Source: Lignipirellula cremea (GTDB lineage: Bacteria; Planctomycetota; Planctomycetia; Pirellulales; Pirellulaceae). From it: a DNA stretch of 64,000 nucleotides. This document shows, one piece after another, positions 1-8,883 of the stretch (positions within the stretch are counted from its first letter, which is position 1; each line of letters begins with the position of its first letter). A program made the translations under genes and the position numbers. Under the pieces are notes generated by a model. The model worked only from the letters and a program-made list of their open reading frames with translations. It did not search any database and had not been told where the DNA came from. The stretch covers positions 4,507,001-4,571,000 of the forward strand of contig NZ_CP036433.1 in assembly GCF_007751035.1 (NCBI RefSeq). Direction: 5' to 3'.

Positions 1-660
1 GCCCATCAGGAACAGGTAGGTGTGGGCCAGGTCCGCCTGGAAGCCGAGCGACTCCGGCATGCCGACTTCTTCCAGCAGGTTGAGCATGTCTTTCCAGGAG
101 TGCATGCCGGCCCAGCAGATTTCTCCTTCGGCGGCCAGACGTTCGCCATGATCGGCCGCAATTTTGGCGGCTTTTTTGAACGTGTCGGCGATCCGCGAGG
201 TGTGTACGGCAGGGTTTTCTCTCCACTTGCCCACGCCGTGTTCGGCCGAGTCGATGCGGATGGCGCCGTACTCCCGCACGCCGTGTTCGTTGAAAACTTT
301 GGCGATGCGACAGGCCGTTTCCACCGCTTCCAGGAACTTCGCCTGCTGGGCGTCGTCACCCATCGAAGAGTCGCCGACGGTACCCGGCCAGACGGGCGCC
401 ACCAGGGAGCCGACTTTGAAACCATAGCTGGCGATCTTGTCGGCGATCGCTTTGATGTCGTCGTCGCTGGCCTGCGGATCGGTGTGCGGATGGAACAGGA
501 AGTAGTCGATGCCTTCGAACTTTTGCCCGTCGACTTCGGCGGCGGCCGTCCACTGCAGCATCTGGTCCAGGCTGATCGGCGGCTCCATGCCTTCGCCGTC
601 GCCCTTGCCTACCAGACCCGGCCACATGGCGTTATGTAGTTTGGGGGAAGAGTTACTCAT
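1..660 (-). CDS. Sugar phosphate isomerase/epimerase (xylose isomerase-like TIM barrel), 3' end outside window
   Basis: The frame is open from an ATG at 660 to the window edge, giving 220 codons with the C-terminus missing. The protein resembles the sugar phosphate isomerase/epimerase (AP endonuclease 2 / xylose isomerase-like) family: the N-terminal [14 protein letters not shown], a central segment with [10 protein letters not shown] and a later ICWAGMHSW stretch fit TIM-barrel strands carrying metal-binding acidic and histidine residues. There is no signal peptide, so it is probably cytoplasmic. It lies downstream of the cupin gene on the same strand, about 124 bp away, and probably belongs to one sugar-interconversion operon. 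The substrate cannot be read from the sequence. Confidence 0.8.
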   Translation of the reverse strand, partial: MSNSSPKLHNAMWPGLVGKGDGEGMEPPISLDQMLQWTAAAEVDGQKFEGIDYFLFHPHTDPQASDDDIKAIADKIASYGFKVGSLVAPVWPGTVGDSSMGDDAQQAKFLEAVETACRIAKVFNEHGVREYGAIRIDSAEHGVGKWRENPAVHTSRIADTFKKAAKIAADHGERLAAEGEICWAGMHSWKDMLNLLEEVGMPESLGFQADLAHTYLFLMG

Positions 661-734
661 CGGTTCGCTTTCTCAGATAGGGGAGGAGTCAGGCTGCGTA
701 GCATTCCCTTGCTGGTCCGGGCGGCCGGCTCAAC

Positions 735-758
735 GGACCGGCGATGTGGCGCCGGTCC
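735..758. other. Strong hairpin between the cupin and isomerase genes
   Basis: A perfect 9-bp stem (GGACCGGCG / CGCCGGTCC) closes a 6-nt loop. It is nested in a wider imperfect stem (GCATTCC near 701 and GGAATGC near 762). No T-run follows on the minus strand, so it is more likely an mRNA-processing or partial-attenuation structure than an intrinsic terminator. Confidence 0.5.
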
Positions 759-784
759 GAAGGAATGCGGGGGCGGTCAGACCG

Positions 785-2026
785 TTAGCGTTTGAAATCG
801 CCCACGTTGGGGACGGACTCAAAGGTGTGCGGGCCAAAGTAACGCAAGCTGACCAGCGGTTCGCTGCCGGTGTTCTCGACTTCCACGCCGGCTGCGGCGG
901 CTTCGGCCGAGATGAACACCTCGTCTTCGGTCTCCTGGCCAAAGCGAATCATGGCGGGCGTCTGCAGGGCGAGCGAGCCGATGCGGCCTTTCCCTTGGAC
1001 GGTAATCCAGCCGCTGGCGCCGGGGTCCTTGAGGGTGCATTTGGCGCCGGGCTGCAGCGTCAGCTCTTTGGCGGTGAACAGCTGCTCGCCGTCGACCAGG
1101 CCGTAAACAATCCACAGATCTTCCCAGCCTTCGCCGGCGTCGCTGGGAATCGGTTCCAGGTAGTTATTATCTTTGAAATTGGGGTCGATGTTCTTTTCCC
1201 AGTCCAGCTGACCGACAATGAAATCCAGGTCCTGGTGTTTTTCGGCCGGCATGTCTTTGACCAGCAGCGACCAGGGCACTTCGCGGCCTTCCACCAGCGA
1301 CTGGTACATGCCGAACACATCGCTGCCCCACTGCGGTTCATACGTGCAGAGCGAACCGGGCGCATGCAGCACACCGGGCGGAATCAGCCAGCCGGTGCCG
1401 CGTTGCAAGCGGTACGCCTTGGACAGATCCAGAATGCCGTTGTCGCCGCGGCTCCAGTTTTCCAGGCACTTCCGCACCTGCTGTTTGGTGGTGCCGGGCT
1501 CCAGTCCCATGAAGGTGTAGGGGAAGTTGTTGTCGCAGTTGTTGTACTGCGGCGGGAAGTAATAGCTTTCCGGCTTCCCTTCCTGCCCGGTCAGTTTGGC
1601 GTCGGCGAAGCTCTGATGCATGTGATGGGGGATCGGCCCCATGTTGTCGAAGAACTTCGAGTACACGGGCCAGCGACCATATTTGTCGAACATGGCCTTG
1701 CCGATAAGTCGTTCGCCCGCTTCGGCGACGGCGTGTTTCAACTGCAGGTGCTGCCCTTCAAAGGTGCAGAAGGACTGGCCTTCGTGCCAGACGCGGCCTT
1801 CGTTCGCGGCGTCGGTCGTACTGGCGAACCAGCGTTCGTCGATCCCGCCGCGGCTGGCGCCGTATGCGTAATAATCGTTGGGGTGCAGTTTGATGCGTTT
1901 GCCCGGATGCAGAAAGCTGCGGGGGACCCAGGTGGGGGCCAGTCGCAGCAAGCCGCCGCCTGCATCCAGGGCGCTATCAAGGACTTTGGCGATGCTGTCG
2001 CCCGGTACTACGTTCGGCTCAATCAT
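785..2026 (-). CDS. Cupin protein resembling class I phosphomannose isomerase
   Basis: About 413 aa, with no signal peptide. A PIPHHMHQ motif at roughly residues 131-138 looks like the metal-binding histidine cluster of a cupin, and the wide two-lobed layout resembles type I mannose-6-phosphate isomerases. The frame extends six codons upstream to a TTG at 2044. I prefer the ATG at 2026 because a GGAG lies about 12 nt before it. The gene is divergent from the DUF4432 epimerase-like gene and upstream of a sugar isomerase-fold gene, which supports a role in sugar or sugar-phosphate interconversion. The exact reaction is unknown, and a non-catalytic sugar-binding cupin is possible. Confidence 0.7.
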   Translation of the reverse strand: MIEPNVVPGDSIAKVLDSALDAGGGLLRLAPTWVPRSFLHPGKRIKLHPNDYYAYGASRGGIDERWFASTTDAANEGRVWHEGQSFCTFEGQHLQLKHAVAEAGERLIGKAMFDKYGRWPVYSKFFDNMGPIPHHMHQSFADAKLTGQEGKPESYYFPPQYNNCDNNFPYTFMGLEPGTTKQQVRKCLENWSRGDNGILDLSKAYRLQRGTGWLIPPGVLHAPGSLCTYEPQWGSDVFGMYQSLVEGREVPWSLLVKDMPAEKHQDLDFIVGQLDWEKNIDPNFKDNNYLEPIPSDAGEGWEDLWIVYGLVDGEQLFTAKELTLQPGAKCTLKDPGASGWITVQGKGRIGSLALQTPAMIRFGQETEDEVFISAEAAAAGVEVENTGSEPLVSLRYFGPHTFESVPNVGDFKR

Positions 2027-2336
2027 GGTTGCCTGTTGCTCCAAAGATCGAAGGGCGACCTTATCGGCCGCCGGCGGTCGTGATGCAGGAGAAGGGGGAA
2101 ACGATAACGCTTGCCAGCAGGGGAGACGATGGCTCCCCGCGGAAAATGGCCGGCGATACGTTGAACTTCAGGGTTATCAGGGTGTGGGATACACGCCCGG
2201 CAGATGTCTGGAAACGCCTTGCGGCGCCGCCGGTCTGCGGTCAACTGTTGTATTCCTTTTTCGAGTGTGATACAAGTCACCGGAGCGTCAGGGGACCGGC
2301 GTTAAGTTTCGACGGTAAAAGCAATTGGGCCAATAA
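2027..2336. other. Divergent intergenic region, no gene seen
   Basis: This 310-bp stretch separates the divergent cupin and DUF4432 genes and should hold both promoters. A TTGTAT near 2248, 17 nt, then TACAAG pattern could serve the plus-strand gene, but the -35 match is weak. Open frames here have no protein-like composition. No riboswitch or operator was recognised. Confidence 0.4.
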
Positions 2337-3491
2337 ATGACAACTCGTTTCTGGACCGTAGTCGATACCAGCAGGCAGATCTGCCTGTCGGATCTCACCA
2401 TCACCCCTGCCGGCGACGCGCACGACTATCGTATCGAAATGCAGACGCTGCGCGGCGGTCTGGCCGACGGCGTGCAAATGCTCCGCATCCGGTCGGGCGA
2501 TTTATCCTTTGTTGTGCTGCCGACACGCGGCATGAGTCTCTGGAAAGCGGCTGTCGGCGATCTGGAGTTCGGCTGGAAATCGCCTGTTCGTGGGCCGGTC
2601 CATCCGCAGTTCGTCCCGTTGGCCGAGCCTTCAGGCCTGGGCTGGCTGGATGGTTTCGACGAAATGCTCGTCCGCTGCGGACTGGAAAGCAACGGCGCCC
2701 CGGAGTTTGATGAGCAGGGCCGGCTGCGTTATCCGCTGCACGGGCGTATCGCGAACAAACCGGCGCATCGAGTCGAAGTGGCGGTCGATGAGGACACCGG
2801 CGACATCGCCATTCGCGGCGTGGTCGAGGAGACGCGGTTCCTGATCTTCAAAATGCGGCTGACGACGACCTATCGCGTGCGGGCCGGCAGCAACCGGATC
2901 GAGATCGAAGACACCGTGCTGAATCTGTCCGCCGCCCCGGCTGAAATGCAGCTGCTTTACCACATCAACTTTGGCGCCCCGCTGCTGGAAGAAGGGGCGC
3001 AGTTCGTCGCTCCGCTGAATACGGTCGTGCCGCGCAACGACCACTCGGCGGCTGGCCTTGCGGACTGGCAGCTCTATGCGGGGCCTGTGGCTGGTTTTGT
3101 CGAGCAGGTCTACTTCCTGGACTTGCTGACCGACGAGGCTGGCGGGACCGAAGTGCTGCTGAAGAATGCGGCCGGCTCTCAGGGCGTGGGTCTGCACATG
3201 AACAAGCAGCAGCTGCCTTGCTTTACCGTCTGGAAGAATACGGCCGACCTCGCCGACGGTTATGTGACAGGGCTGGAACCGGGCGTCAATTACCCGAACC
3301 CGCGTAGCTTTGAAGGGGAGAACCACCGGACGATCCGCCTGCCGGCCCATGGCAATCAGAAGTTTCAGCTGGCGCTCCAGTTCCATACAACGGCCGAGAG
3401 CGTCGCGCTGGCGGAACAGGCGATTGCCGGTCTGCAGGGGAAAATCACGCCAACGGTGCACGCCACACCGCCGCCCGGCTGGTGTTCTTAA
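2337..3491 (+). CDS. DUF4432 family protein (aldose 1-epimerase-like fold)
   Basis: 384 aa, no signal peptide. The sequence fits the DUF4432 family, which shares the beta-sandwich fold of galactose mutarotases. Family-type segments include FVVLPTRGMSLW near residue 57, GWLDGFDEMLVRCGLESNG near 101, LHGRIAN near 134 and a C-terminal GLEPGVNYPNPRSF. It probably binds a sugar and may catalyse epimerisation or mutarotation, but enzymatic data for DUF4432 are sparse. The start ATG at 2337 lies close to the sequence GGTAAAAG. It is divergent from the cupin/isomerase pair, forming a small sugar-metabolism locus. Confidence 0.85.
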   Translation: MTTRFWTVVDTSRQICLSDLTITPAGDAHDYRIEMQTLRGGLADGVQMLRIRSGDLSFVVLPTRGMSLWKAAVGDLEFGWKSPVRGPVHPQFVPLAEPSGLGWLDGFDEMLVRCGLESNGAPEFDEQGRLRYPLHGRIANKPAHRVEVAVDEDTGDIAIRGVVEETRFLIFKMRLTTTYRVRAGSNRIEIEDTVLNLSAAPAEMQLLYHINFGAPLLEEGAQFVAPLNTVVPRNDHSAAGLADWQLYAGPVAGFVEQVYFLDLLTDEAGGTEVLLKNAAGSQGVGLHMNKQQLPCFTVWKNTADLADGYVTGLEPGVNYPNPRSFEGENHRTIRLPAHGNQKFQLALQFHTTAESVALAEQAIAGLQGKITPTVHATPPPGWCS

Positions 3492-3535
3492 GGAAAGGCG
3501 TCCCTCGTAGACCTCGCCCCAGATCCCTCCTCATC

Positions 3536-3630
3536 CCCGTAGTGGATCTGGCCGCAGATCCCTCCGCATCGTTGACCTGGCCGCGATGTATCGCGGAAGA
3601 AAAGGGACTTCTGGCCAGGTCCACTACGGG
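3536..3630. repeat. Long imperfect inverted repeat between convergent genes
   Basis: Arms at 3536-3562 and 3604-3630 are near-complementary over 27 bp; each begins CCCGTAGTGGA and contains CTGGCC when read toward the centre. A perfect palindrome, CCGCGAT GT ATCGCGG, sits inside at 3581-3596. A partial direct copy of the left arm precedes it near 3508-3530. It lies between the convergent DUF4432 and RNase D genes, so it could act as a bidirectional terminator or be a dispersed intergenic repeat. Confidence 0.65.
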
Positions 3631-3676
3631 AAAGTGGGCTGCCAGGTCATCCTGATTTTTAGCGATGATGTGCCGC

Positions 3677-4855
3677 TTACGACTGTCGCGGTTCAAAGGC
3701 CAGGGGCTGTTCACTGTTCGGGTTGACGACAGCGATGACCAGCTTGCCGGACAGAAGGTCGGCGATCTTGTTGCCGACAACTTCGGCTCTCCAGCCGGTC
3801 GACAGCGAGGGCTTCTCCCCTTTTTCTTTATTCAGCAAACTGGCGACCAGTTCGCGCACGTCCTGGCCGGAGCCGACCAGCGAAGGGGCGATCTGGGCGT
3901 CGCGACAGATGCTGCTGAGAGCCGAAGCCAGAAACTGGCCAAGCAGGTTGTGCTGGCGACTGGACTGCGACTGGATCCGCGACGGCAAGTCGGCCTCGGG
4001 CAGGTTCATGGCCCGGTCGACCGCAGAGCCGAGGTCGTCCAGGTGGCGCTGCAGGCCGCTGCGCTCCATGCCGCGGACGGCGCGGATCCGTTTGACGTCG
4101 CTCGTCTGGCGACGTGCCAGCTCAATGATGAGGTCGTCGCGCAAGATCCGTTTGGGAGGGCTGTTGCGGGCCTGCGCCTCTTCTTCGCGCCATTGCCACA
4201 GCTCGCGGACAATCGCCAGGGCGCGGCGTCCCAGACCGGAAATGCCAGAGACCCGGCGCCAACGTTGCTGGGCTTCTGCTTCGATAATGTCGTTCTGCCA
4301 ACGCGTCATTTCGTCAAGGAACCAGGAACGGCGATCCAGCTCGTCGAGCTTACCCAGCAGCTGGTCGCGAATGGCGGCCAGATAGATGACATCCTGCAGG
4401 GCGTACTCCATCTGCCGATCGGTCAGAGGACGCCGGCGCCAGTCGGTGCGGGTTTCTCCTTTGGGGAGCGTTTTTCCCAGCAGCTTGTGGATCAGCGTGC
4501 CGTAAGCGGCCGGATATTCCAGACCAATCATGCCCGCCGCCAGCTGCACGTCGATCAGTTGCGGCGGCGGGGCCTGCACGGCCTGCAGGCAAAAACGGAG
4601 CTCTTCGCGTCCCGCATGGACGATCGTTTGCCGCGGAAAGGCCGCCAGCGTTTCCCAGAAAAGAGTCACGTCCTCACAAGCTTTGGGGTCAATCACCGCC
4701 AGCGCGTCGCCAGCGGCGACCTGGATCAGGCACAAATCAGGGCGATAGGTGTCCTCAGAAATAAATTCCGTGTCAAAGGCAATGAATTCCGCCTGGGCCA
4801 ATCGGGCGCAGTAATCCTGAAGTTGCGAATCCGATGTAATATGCTCGTACTGCAC
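3677..4855 (-). CDS. rnd: Ribonuclease D (DEDD exonuclease with HRDC domain)
   Basis: About 392 aa, close to the usual RNase D length of roughly 375. It is a 3'-5' exoribonuclease acting in tRNA and stable RNA 3' maturation. The N-terminal DEDD domain shows AFDTEF (D28, E30), the Exo II-like IVHAGREEL at 79-86 and the Exo III YALQD (Y151, D155). An HRDC domain follows at roughly 215-290. In the Exo II motif the usual Asp is Glu (E85). I start at the GTG at 4855; a TTG at 4984 would add a Cys-rich, non-domain 43-residue extension. The gene is divergent from ispG and convergent with DUF4432. Confidence 0.88.
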   Translation of the reverse strand: MQYEHITSDSQLQDYCARLAQAEFIAFDTEFISEDTYRPDLCLIQVAAGDALAVIDPKACEDVTLFWETLAAFPRQTIVHAGREELRFCLQAVQAPPPQLIDVQLAAGMIGLEYPAAYGTLIHKLLGKTLPKGETRTDWRRRPLTDRQMEYALQDVIYLAAIRDQLLGKLDELDRRSWFLDEMTRWQNDIIEAEAQQRWRRVSGISGLGRRALAIVRELWQWREEEAQARNSPPKRILRDDLIIELARRQTSDVKRIRAVRGMERSGLQRHLDDLGSAVDRAMNLPEADLPSRIQSQSSRQHNLLGQFLASALSSICRDAQIAPSLVGSGQDVRELVASLLNKEKGEKPSLSTGWRAEVVGNKIADLLSGKLVIAVVNPNSEQPLAFEPRQS

Positions 4856-5046
4856 GCTGGCACAATTCCGCTGGAAGAGTTGGGGGGCGGCAAGCCTTTG
4901 CCGCAGGGGGTGTTGAATTTTGGATTCTAAATCAAAACGCGCGCAGGCGCAATCGCAAAATTGGGTGAAACGCCGTATATTCAAAGGGAGACACGGACGC
5001 GCATTCTTAGATCCCCTTTTCCGCAGGATTTGTAAAGGAGCCCCCT

Positions 5047-6195
5047 GTGCAGTTGACGCGGAATCCCACCCGTTCAGTTCGCATCGGTTCGATCACTATC
5101 GGCGCTGGTCATCCCATCGCCGTACAAAGCATGACGGCGACGCACACGCAGGATGTCGCGGCGACCGTTGATCTGGTCAATTTGCTGGTGGAGGCAGGCG
5201 CCGATGTGGTGCGGATCGCCGTCGACAGCAAAAAAGACGCCGACGCCCTGGCCGAAATCCGCCGACAGACCACAGCCAATCTGTCGGTCGACCTGCAGGA
5301 AAACTATCGCCTGGCGGAGCTGGTGGCGCCGCACGTCGACAAGATCCGCTACAACCCGGGGCATTTGTACCACCACGAAAAAGAAAAACCGTGGCGGGAA
5401 AAGGTCAAATACCTGGTCGATGTGGCCCTGGCCAATGACTGCGCCATGCGCGTCGGCGTCAATTGTGGCAGCGTGGATCCGGCCAAAAAAGCAAAGTTTG
5501 ACGAACGCGATTCGCTCTCGCCCATGCTGGAAAGCGCCCTGGATCATTGCGAATACCTCGATTCCCTGGGCTTCACGCGGTACTGCGTTTCGCTGAAAGA
5601 TTCTGATCCTCGCCAGGTGATTGAAGTCAACCAGCGGTTTGCCGAGCAGCGTCCCGATGTGCCGTTGCATCTGGGCGTGACCGAGGCCGGTATCCCGCCG
5701 GACGGCGTGATTAAAACACGCATCGCCTTTGAGCAGCTCATCAGCCGCGGCATCGGCGACACGATCCGCGTGTCGCTGACGGTGCCCAACTCTCGCAAGC
5801 CGGAAGAGATCGAAGCCGGCCGGAAGATCCTGGCCGATATCGCCGCGGGGCGCGTCCGGTCCGTCGTCGATTATGGGCTGTCGACCTTGAATATCATCGC
5901 CTGTCCCAGCTGTTCCCGGGTGGAGAATGAGGCGTTTATCGAACTGGCCGAGCAGGTCAAAGAGATGACCCGATATGCGCAGGATCACCAGTTGACCATC
6001 GCGGTGATGGGTTGCCGCGTGAATGGTCCCGGCGAAACCGACGACGCCGACCTGGGCCTGTGGTGCGGCCCCACGCATGTGAACCTGAAGCGGGGCGGCG
6101 AACCGATTGGCGCTTTCCCCTACGATGAGATTCTGGGCCGTTTGAAGCAGGAACTCGACGCTTTGATTGCCCAGCAAAGCCCGGCCGCCAGTTAA
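5047..6195 (+). CDS. ispG: 4-hydroxy-3-methylbut-2-en-1-yl diphosphate synthase (IspG/GcpE)
   Basis: 382 aa, the compact bacterial form without the large plant-type insert. It carries out the penultimate step of the MEP isoprenoid pathway, converting MEcPP to HMBPP in the cytoplasm with a [4Fe-4S] cluster. The cluster ligands are visible: C286 and C289 in [12 protein letters not shown]323 in [10 protein letters not shown], and the acidic ligand E330. The N-terminus shows the conserved [10 protein letters not shown]. The start is a GTG at 5047, supported by AGGAG a few bases upstream. A sizeable gap separates it from dnaK, so the two are probably transcribed independently. Confidence 0.96.
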   Translation: MQLTRNPTRSVRIGSITIGAGHPIAVQSMTATHTQDVAATVDLVNLLVEAGADVVRIAVDSKKDADALAEIRRQTTANLSVDLQENYRLAELVAPHVDKIRYNPGHLYHHEKEKPWREKVKYLVDVALANDCAMRVGVNCGSVDPAKKAKFDERDSLSPMLESALDHCEYLDSLGFTRYCVSLKDSDPRQVIEVNQRFAEQRPDVPLHLGVTEAGIPPDGVIKTRIAFEQLISRGIGDTIRVSLTVPNSRKPEEIEAGRKILADIAAGRVRSVVDYGLSTLNIIACPSCSRVENEAFIELAEQVKEMTRYAQDHQLTIAVMGCRVNGPGETDDADLGLWCGPTHVNLKRGGEPIGAFPYDEILGRLKQELDALIAQQSPAAS

Positions 6196-6505
6196 GGCTG
6201 CGGGCTGCTGGCCGGGGGCAGGAAAACCGTCAGGCTGTCAAATTGGCAGCTGGGGAATCGTCCTTCCGTGGGGAAAAACACCGCAAATCCCCGTAAATAA
6301 TGGGGGGTTGTCCAGTTTTTCGCCGCTGCTGGCCTTATTGGCGCGCTCTTTGCTTCTTAGTTGAGACCTTGTTTTCCTGACATTGAAATGTATCGAATGC
6401 GCTTGCCCGTTGTGACGGGGCGCGGGGCGGCTTGCGTTAAAGAAGAACGCATCGCTTCCATTTTTATTCATACAAATCCGCCCTATTGCTTAGAAGGAGG
6501 CTCCC
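6196..6505. other. dnaK upstream region
   Basis: This 310-bp stretch has no convincing gene. It should contain the dnaK promoter. I looked for a CIRCE element (TTAGCACTC and its inverse) and saw none, nor a clear sigma-32-type promoter. The only certain signal is the strong AAGGAGG ribosome-binding site just before the dnaK ATG. Confidence 0.5.
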
Positions 6506-8431
6506 ATGGCACAAGGCGAAAAAATTATTGGAATCGACCTGGGAACCACGAACTCGGTGGTCTCGGTGATGGAAGGTTCCGAACCGAAAATTATCCCCAA
6601 CGCGGAAGGGAATCGCATTACGCCTAGCGTGGTGGCGTTCACCGAAAAAGGGGAGATCCTCGTCGGCGAACCTGCCCGGCGCCAGGCCGTCACCAACCCC
6701 ACGCGGACCGTGTACTCGGTCAAGCGGTTCATGGGGCGACGGCATAGCGAAGTGCAGAACGAAGAAAAAATGGTCCCGTACAAGGTCGTTGGCGGCGACA
6801 ACGACTACGTCAAGATCCAGGTTGGCGACAAAGAGTACACGCCGCAGGAGATTTCCGCCCGCATTTTGATGAAGCTGAAAGAAGCGGCTGAAAAATACCT
6901 TGGCCACAAGGTCAACAAGGCCGTGATCACCGTACCTGCGTACTTCAACGACGCCCAGCGCCAGGCGACCAAAGACGCCGGCCAGATCGCCGGTCTGGAA
7001 GTTTCGCGTATCATCAATGAGCCGACCGCGGCCGCCATGGCGTACGGTCTGGACAAAGATCAGTCCGAGAAGAAGATCATCGTCTTCGACCTGGGCGGCG
7101 GTACGTTCGACGTCTCCGTGCTGAACGTGGTTGTCGATGAGGACAACATGCGCACCTTCGAGGTGATCAGCACGTCGGGCGACACCCACCTGGGCGGCGA
7201 TGACTTCGACGAAGAGCTGATCAACTACGTGGCCGACCAGTTCAAAAAAGACCACGGCGTGGATCTGCGGAAAGACACCATGGCTTTGCAGCGTCTGCAG
7301 GAGGCGTGTGAAAAAGCCAAGAAAGAACTGTCGACCCTGCCGCAGACCGACATCAACCTGCCGTTTATCACGGCCGACGCCAGCGGGCCGAAGCACCTGC
7401 AGGTGTCGATCAGCCGCTCCAAGTTTGAAGAGCTGATCGATCCGCTGATTGAGCGGTGCCGTAAGCCCGTCATGCGAGCGCTGGATGACGCCAAGCTGAA
7501 GCCGAGCGACATCCAGGAGGTGGTGCTGGTGGGCGGGTCCACCCGGATTCCGAAAGTCCAGCAGGTCGTCAAGGCGATCTTCAACCGCGACCCTCACCAG
7601 GGCGTCAACCCGGACGAAGTCGTCGCCGCCGGCGCCGCCGTGCAGGGCAGCGTGCTCTCGGGCGACCGGAAAGACGTGCTGCTCCTGGACGTGACGCCGC
7701 TTACCCTCGGTATCGAGACCGAAGGCGGCCGCTTTACTCCTTTGGTGGAGCGGAACACCACGATCCCCGCTTCACGCAAGAACGCGTTCAGCACGGCCGC
7801 CGACAACCAGACCGGTGTCACCGTGGTGGTTTACCAGGGCGAACGTCCGATCGCACGGGAGAACCGGCTGCTCGACCAGTTTGAGCTGCAGGGAATTCCG
7901 CCGGCCCCGCGAGGCGTGCCGCAAATCGAAGTCAAATTCGACATCGACGCGAACGGCATTTTGAATGTTTCCGCCAAAGATCTCGGCACCAACAAGGAAG
8001 CCTCGGTCGAAATCAAGCAGTCGTCGGGTCTCTCGAAAGAGGAGATCGAACGGATGCAGTCCGATGCGGAATCGCATGCCGAAGAGGACAAGCGGAAGCT
8101 GGAATTGATCGAAGTCCGCAACCAGGCAGACCAGATGGTCTACCAGTTAGAGAAGACGATCAAGGAACATTCCGACAAGCTGAAAGACTCCGACAAGGAG
8201 CCTCTCAACAAGGCGATCGAGAAGGTCCGCGAAGCAGCCAAAGGCGAAGACGCCGGCGCCATCAAGTCGGCGATTGAAGAGCTGGAGCAGGCTTCGCACG
8301 CCTTTAGCAAAGTGATCTATGAGAAAGCCGGCGCCGCCGGAGCGACCCCTGGCGAAGAAGGGGCCGAGCCCGGCCCGGCCGCCAGTTCCGACGACGATGC
8401 GATCGACGCGGAATTTGAAGTGAAAGAGTAA
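6506..8431 (+). CDS. dnaK: Molecular chaperone DnaK (Hsp70)
   Basis: 641 aa, full-length Hsp70. The nucleotide-binding domain (about 1-380) carries [10 protein letters not shown] at the start, the phosphate loop [13 protein letters not shown] and [11 protein letters not shown]. The conserved linker [16 protein letters not shown] leads into the substrate-binding beta domain and helical lid, ending in a short acidic tail (DAEFEVKE). It folds nascent and stressed proteins with DnaJ and GrpE, neither of which is next to it here. A strong AAGGAGG precedes the ATG and a clean terminator follows, so it is probably a single-gene transcription unit. Confidence 0.98.
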   Translation: MAQGEKIIGIDLGTTNSVVSVMEGSEPKIIPNAEGNRITPSVVAFTEKGEILVGEPARRQAVTNPTRTVYSVKRFMGRRHSEVQNEEKMVPYKVVGGDNDYVKIQVGDKEYTPQEISARILMKLKEAAEKYLGHKVNKAVITVPAYFNDAQRQATKDAGQIAGLEVSRIINEPTAAAMAYGLDKDQSEKKIIVFDLGGGTFDVSVLNVVVDEDNMRTFEVISTSGDTHLGGDDFDEELINYVADQFKKDHGVDLRKDTMALQRLQEACEKAKKELSTLPQTDINLPFITADASGPKHLQVSISRSKFEELIDPLIERCRKPVMRALDDAKLKPSDIQEVVLVGGSTRIPKVQQVVKAIFNRDPHQGVNPDEVVAAGAAVQGSVLSGDRKDVLLLDVTPLTLGIETEGGRFTPLVERNTTIPASRKNAFSTAADNQTGVTVVVYQGERPIARENRLLDQFELQGIPPAPRGVPQIEVKFDIDANGILNVSAKDLGTNKEASVEIKQSSGLSKEEIERMQSDAESHAEEDKRKLELIEVRNQADQMVYQLEKTIKEHSDKLKDSDKEPLNKAIEKVREAAKGEDAGAIKSAIEELEQASHAFSKVIYEKAGAAGATPGEEGAEPGPAASSDDDAIDAEFEVKE

Positions 8432-8483
8432 CCGACACGAATGCATCGCTGGCATTCCCAGCGGACATTCTGAAAGACCCCGA

Positions 8484-8512
8484 AGGCCCGCTTCCCCAGG
8501 AAGCGGGCCTTT
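8484..8512 (+). terminator. Intrinsic terminator after dnaK
   Basis: An 11-bp GC-rich perfect stem (AGGCCCGCTTC / GAAGCGGGCCT) with a 5-nt loop is followed by TTCGTCATTTCTT. It lies about 50 bp beyond the dnaK stop codon. Confidence 0.85.
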
Positions 8513-8883
8513 CGTCATTTCTTGTCTTTGATCAGGGTGGGCTGCAGTGCGGGTATGTTAATTCTTCGGGAATCAGACCACGGGCGGTGCTGCCCTTCTA
8601 GGCGATCGCTGCAACGTCTTGAGGCAGTGTTGTGAGAATATTGCGTGTTTTTGGCCATTTATCTTCCGTTTACTGCCGTACGGACGCGATTGGCACATGC
8701 CTTGCGTATGGCTGAAGACAGCGTTCGAAACGAATCTTCAATTTCTTTCAATCGTTCTTTGCCTGTAACCCTTTCTTTTTGCGTGTTCACACCAGGCAGG
8801 CGGCCTTAGAGAATTCGTATGGGTCAAAGGAGTCAGCGCCGTATTTGCGGCCGTCTTTATCTCTCTTTTTCCTTGGAGAAGCA
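8513..8883 (+). other. Leader and promoter region of the DUF1559 gene
   Basis: About 370 bp without a gene. It contains the sigma-54-type promoter at 8690-8706 and then a long, pyrimidine-rich leader of about 165 nt. The frame of the following gene stays open upstream to about 8779, but that part has no protein-like composition and the GGAG before 8884 marks the real start. Confidence 0.6.
8690..8706 (+). promoter_or_regulatory. Sigma-54 (-24/-12) promoter for the DUF1559 gene
   Basis: TTGGCACATGCCTTGCG matches the RpoN consensus: TGGCAC, five bases, then TTGC, with the invariant GG at 8692-8693 and GC at 8704-8705 correctly spaced. Transcription would start near 8717, leaving a leader of about 165 nt. 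Such promoters need an activator ATPase; no enhancer site was recognised upstream. Confidence 0.75.

Noticed and set aside
6196-6505. Possible CIRCE heat-shock operator before dnaK
   Set aside because: No TTAGCACTC-type inverted repeat or near match was found.
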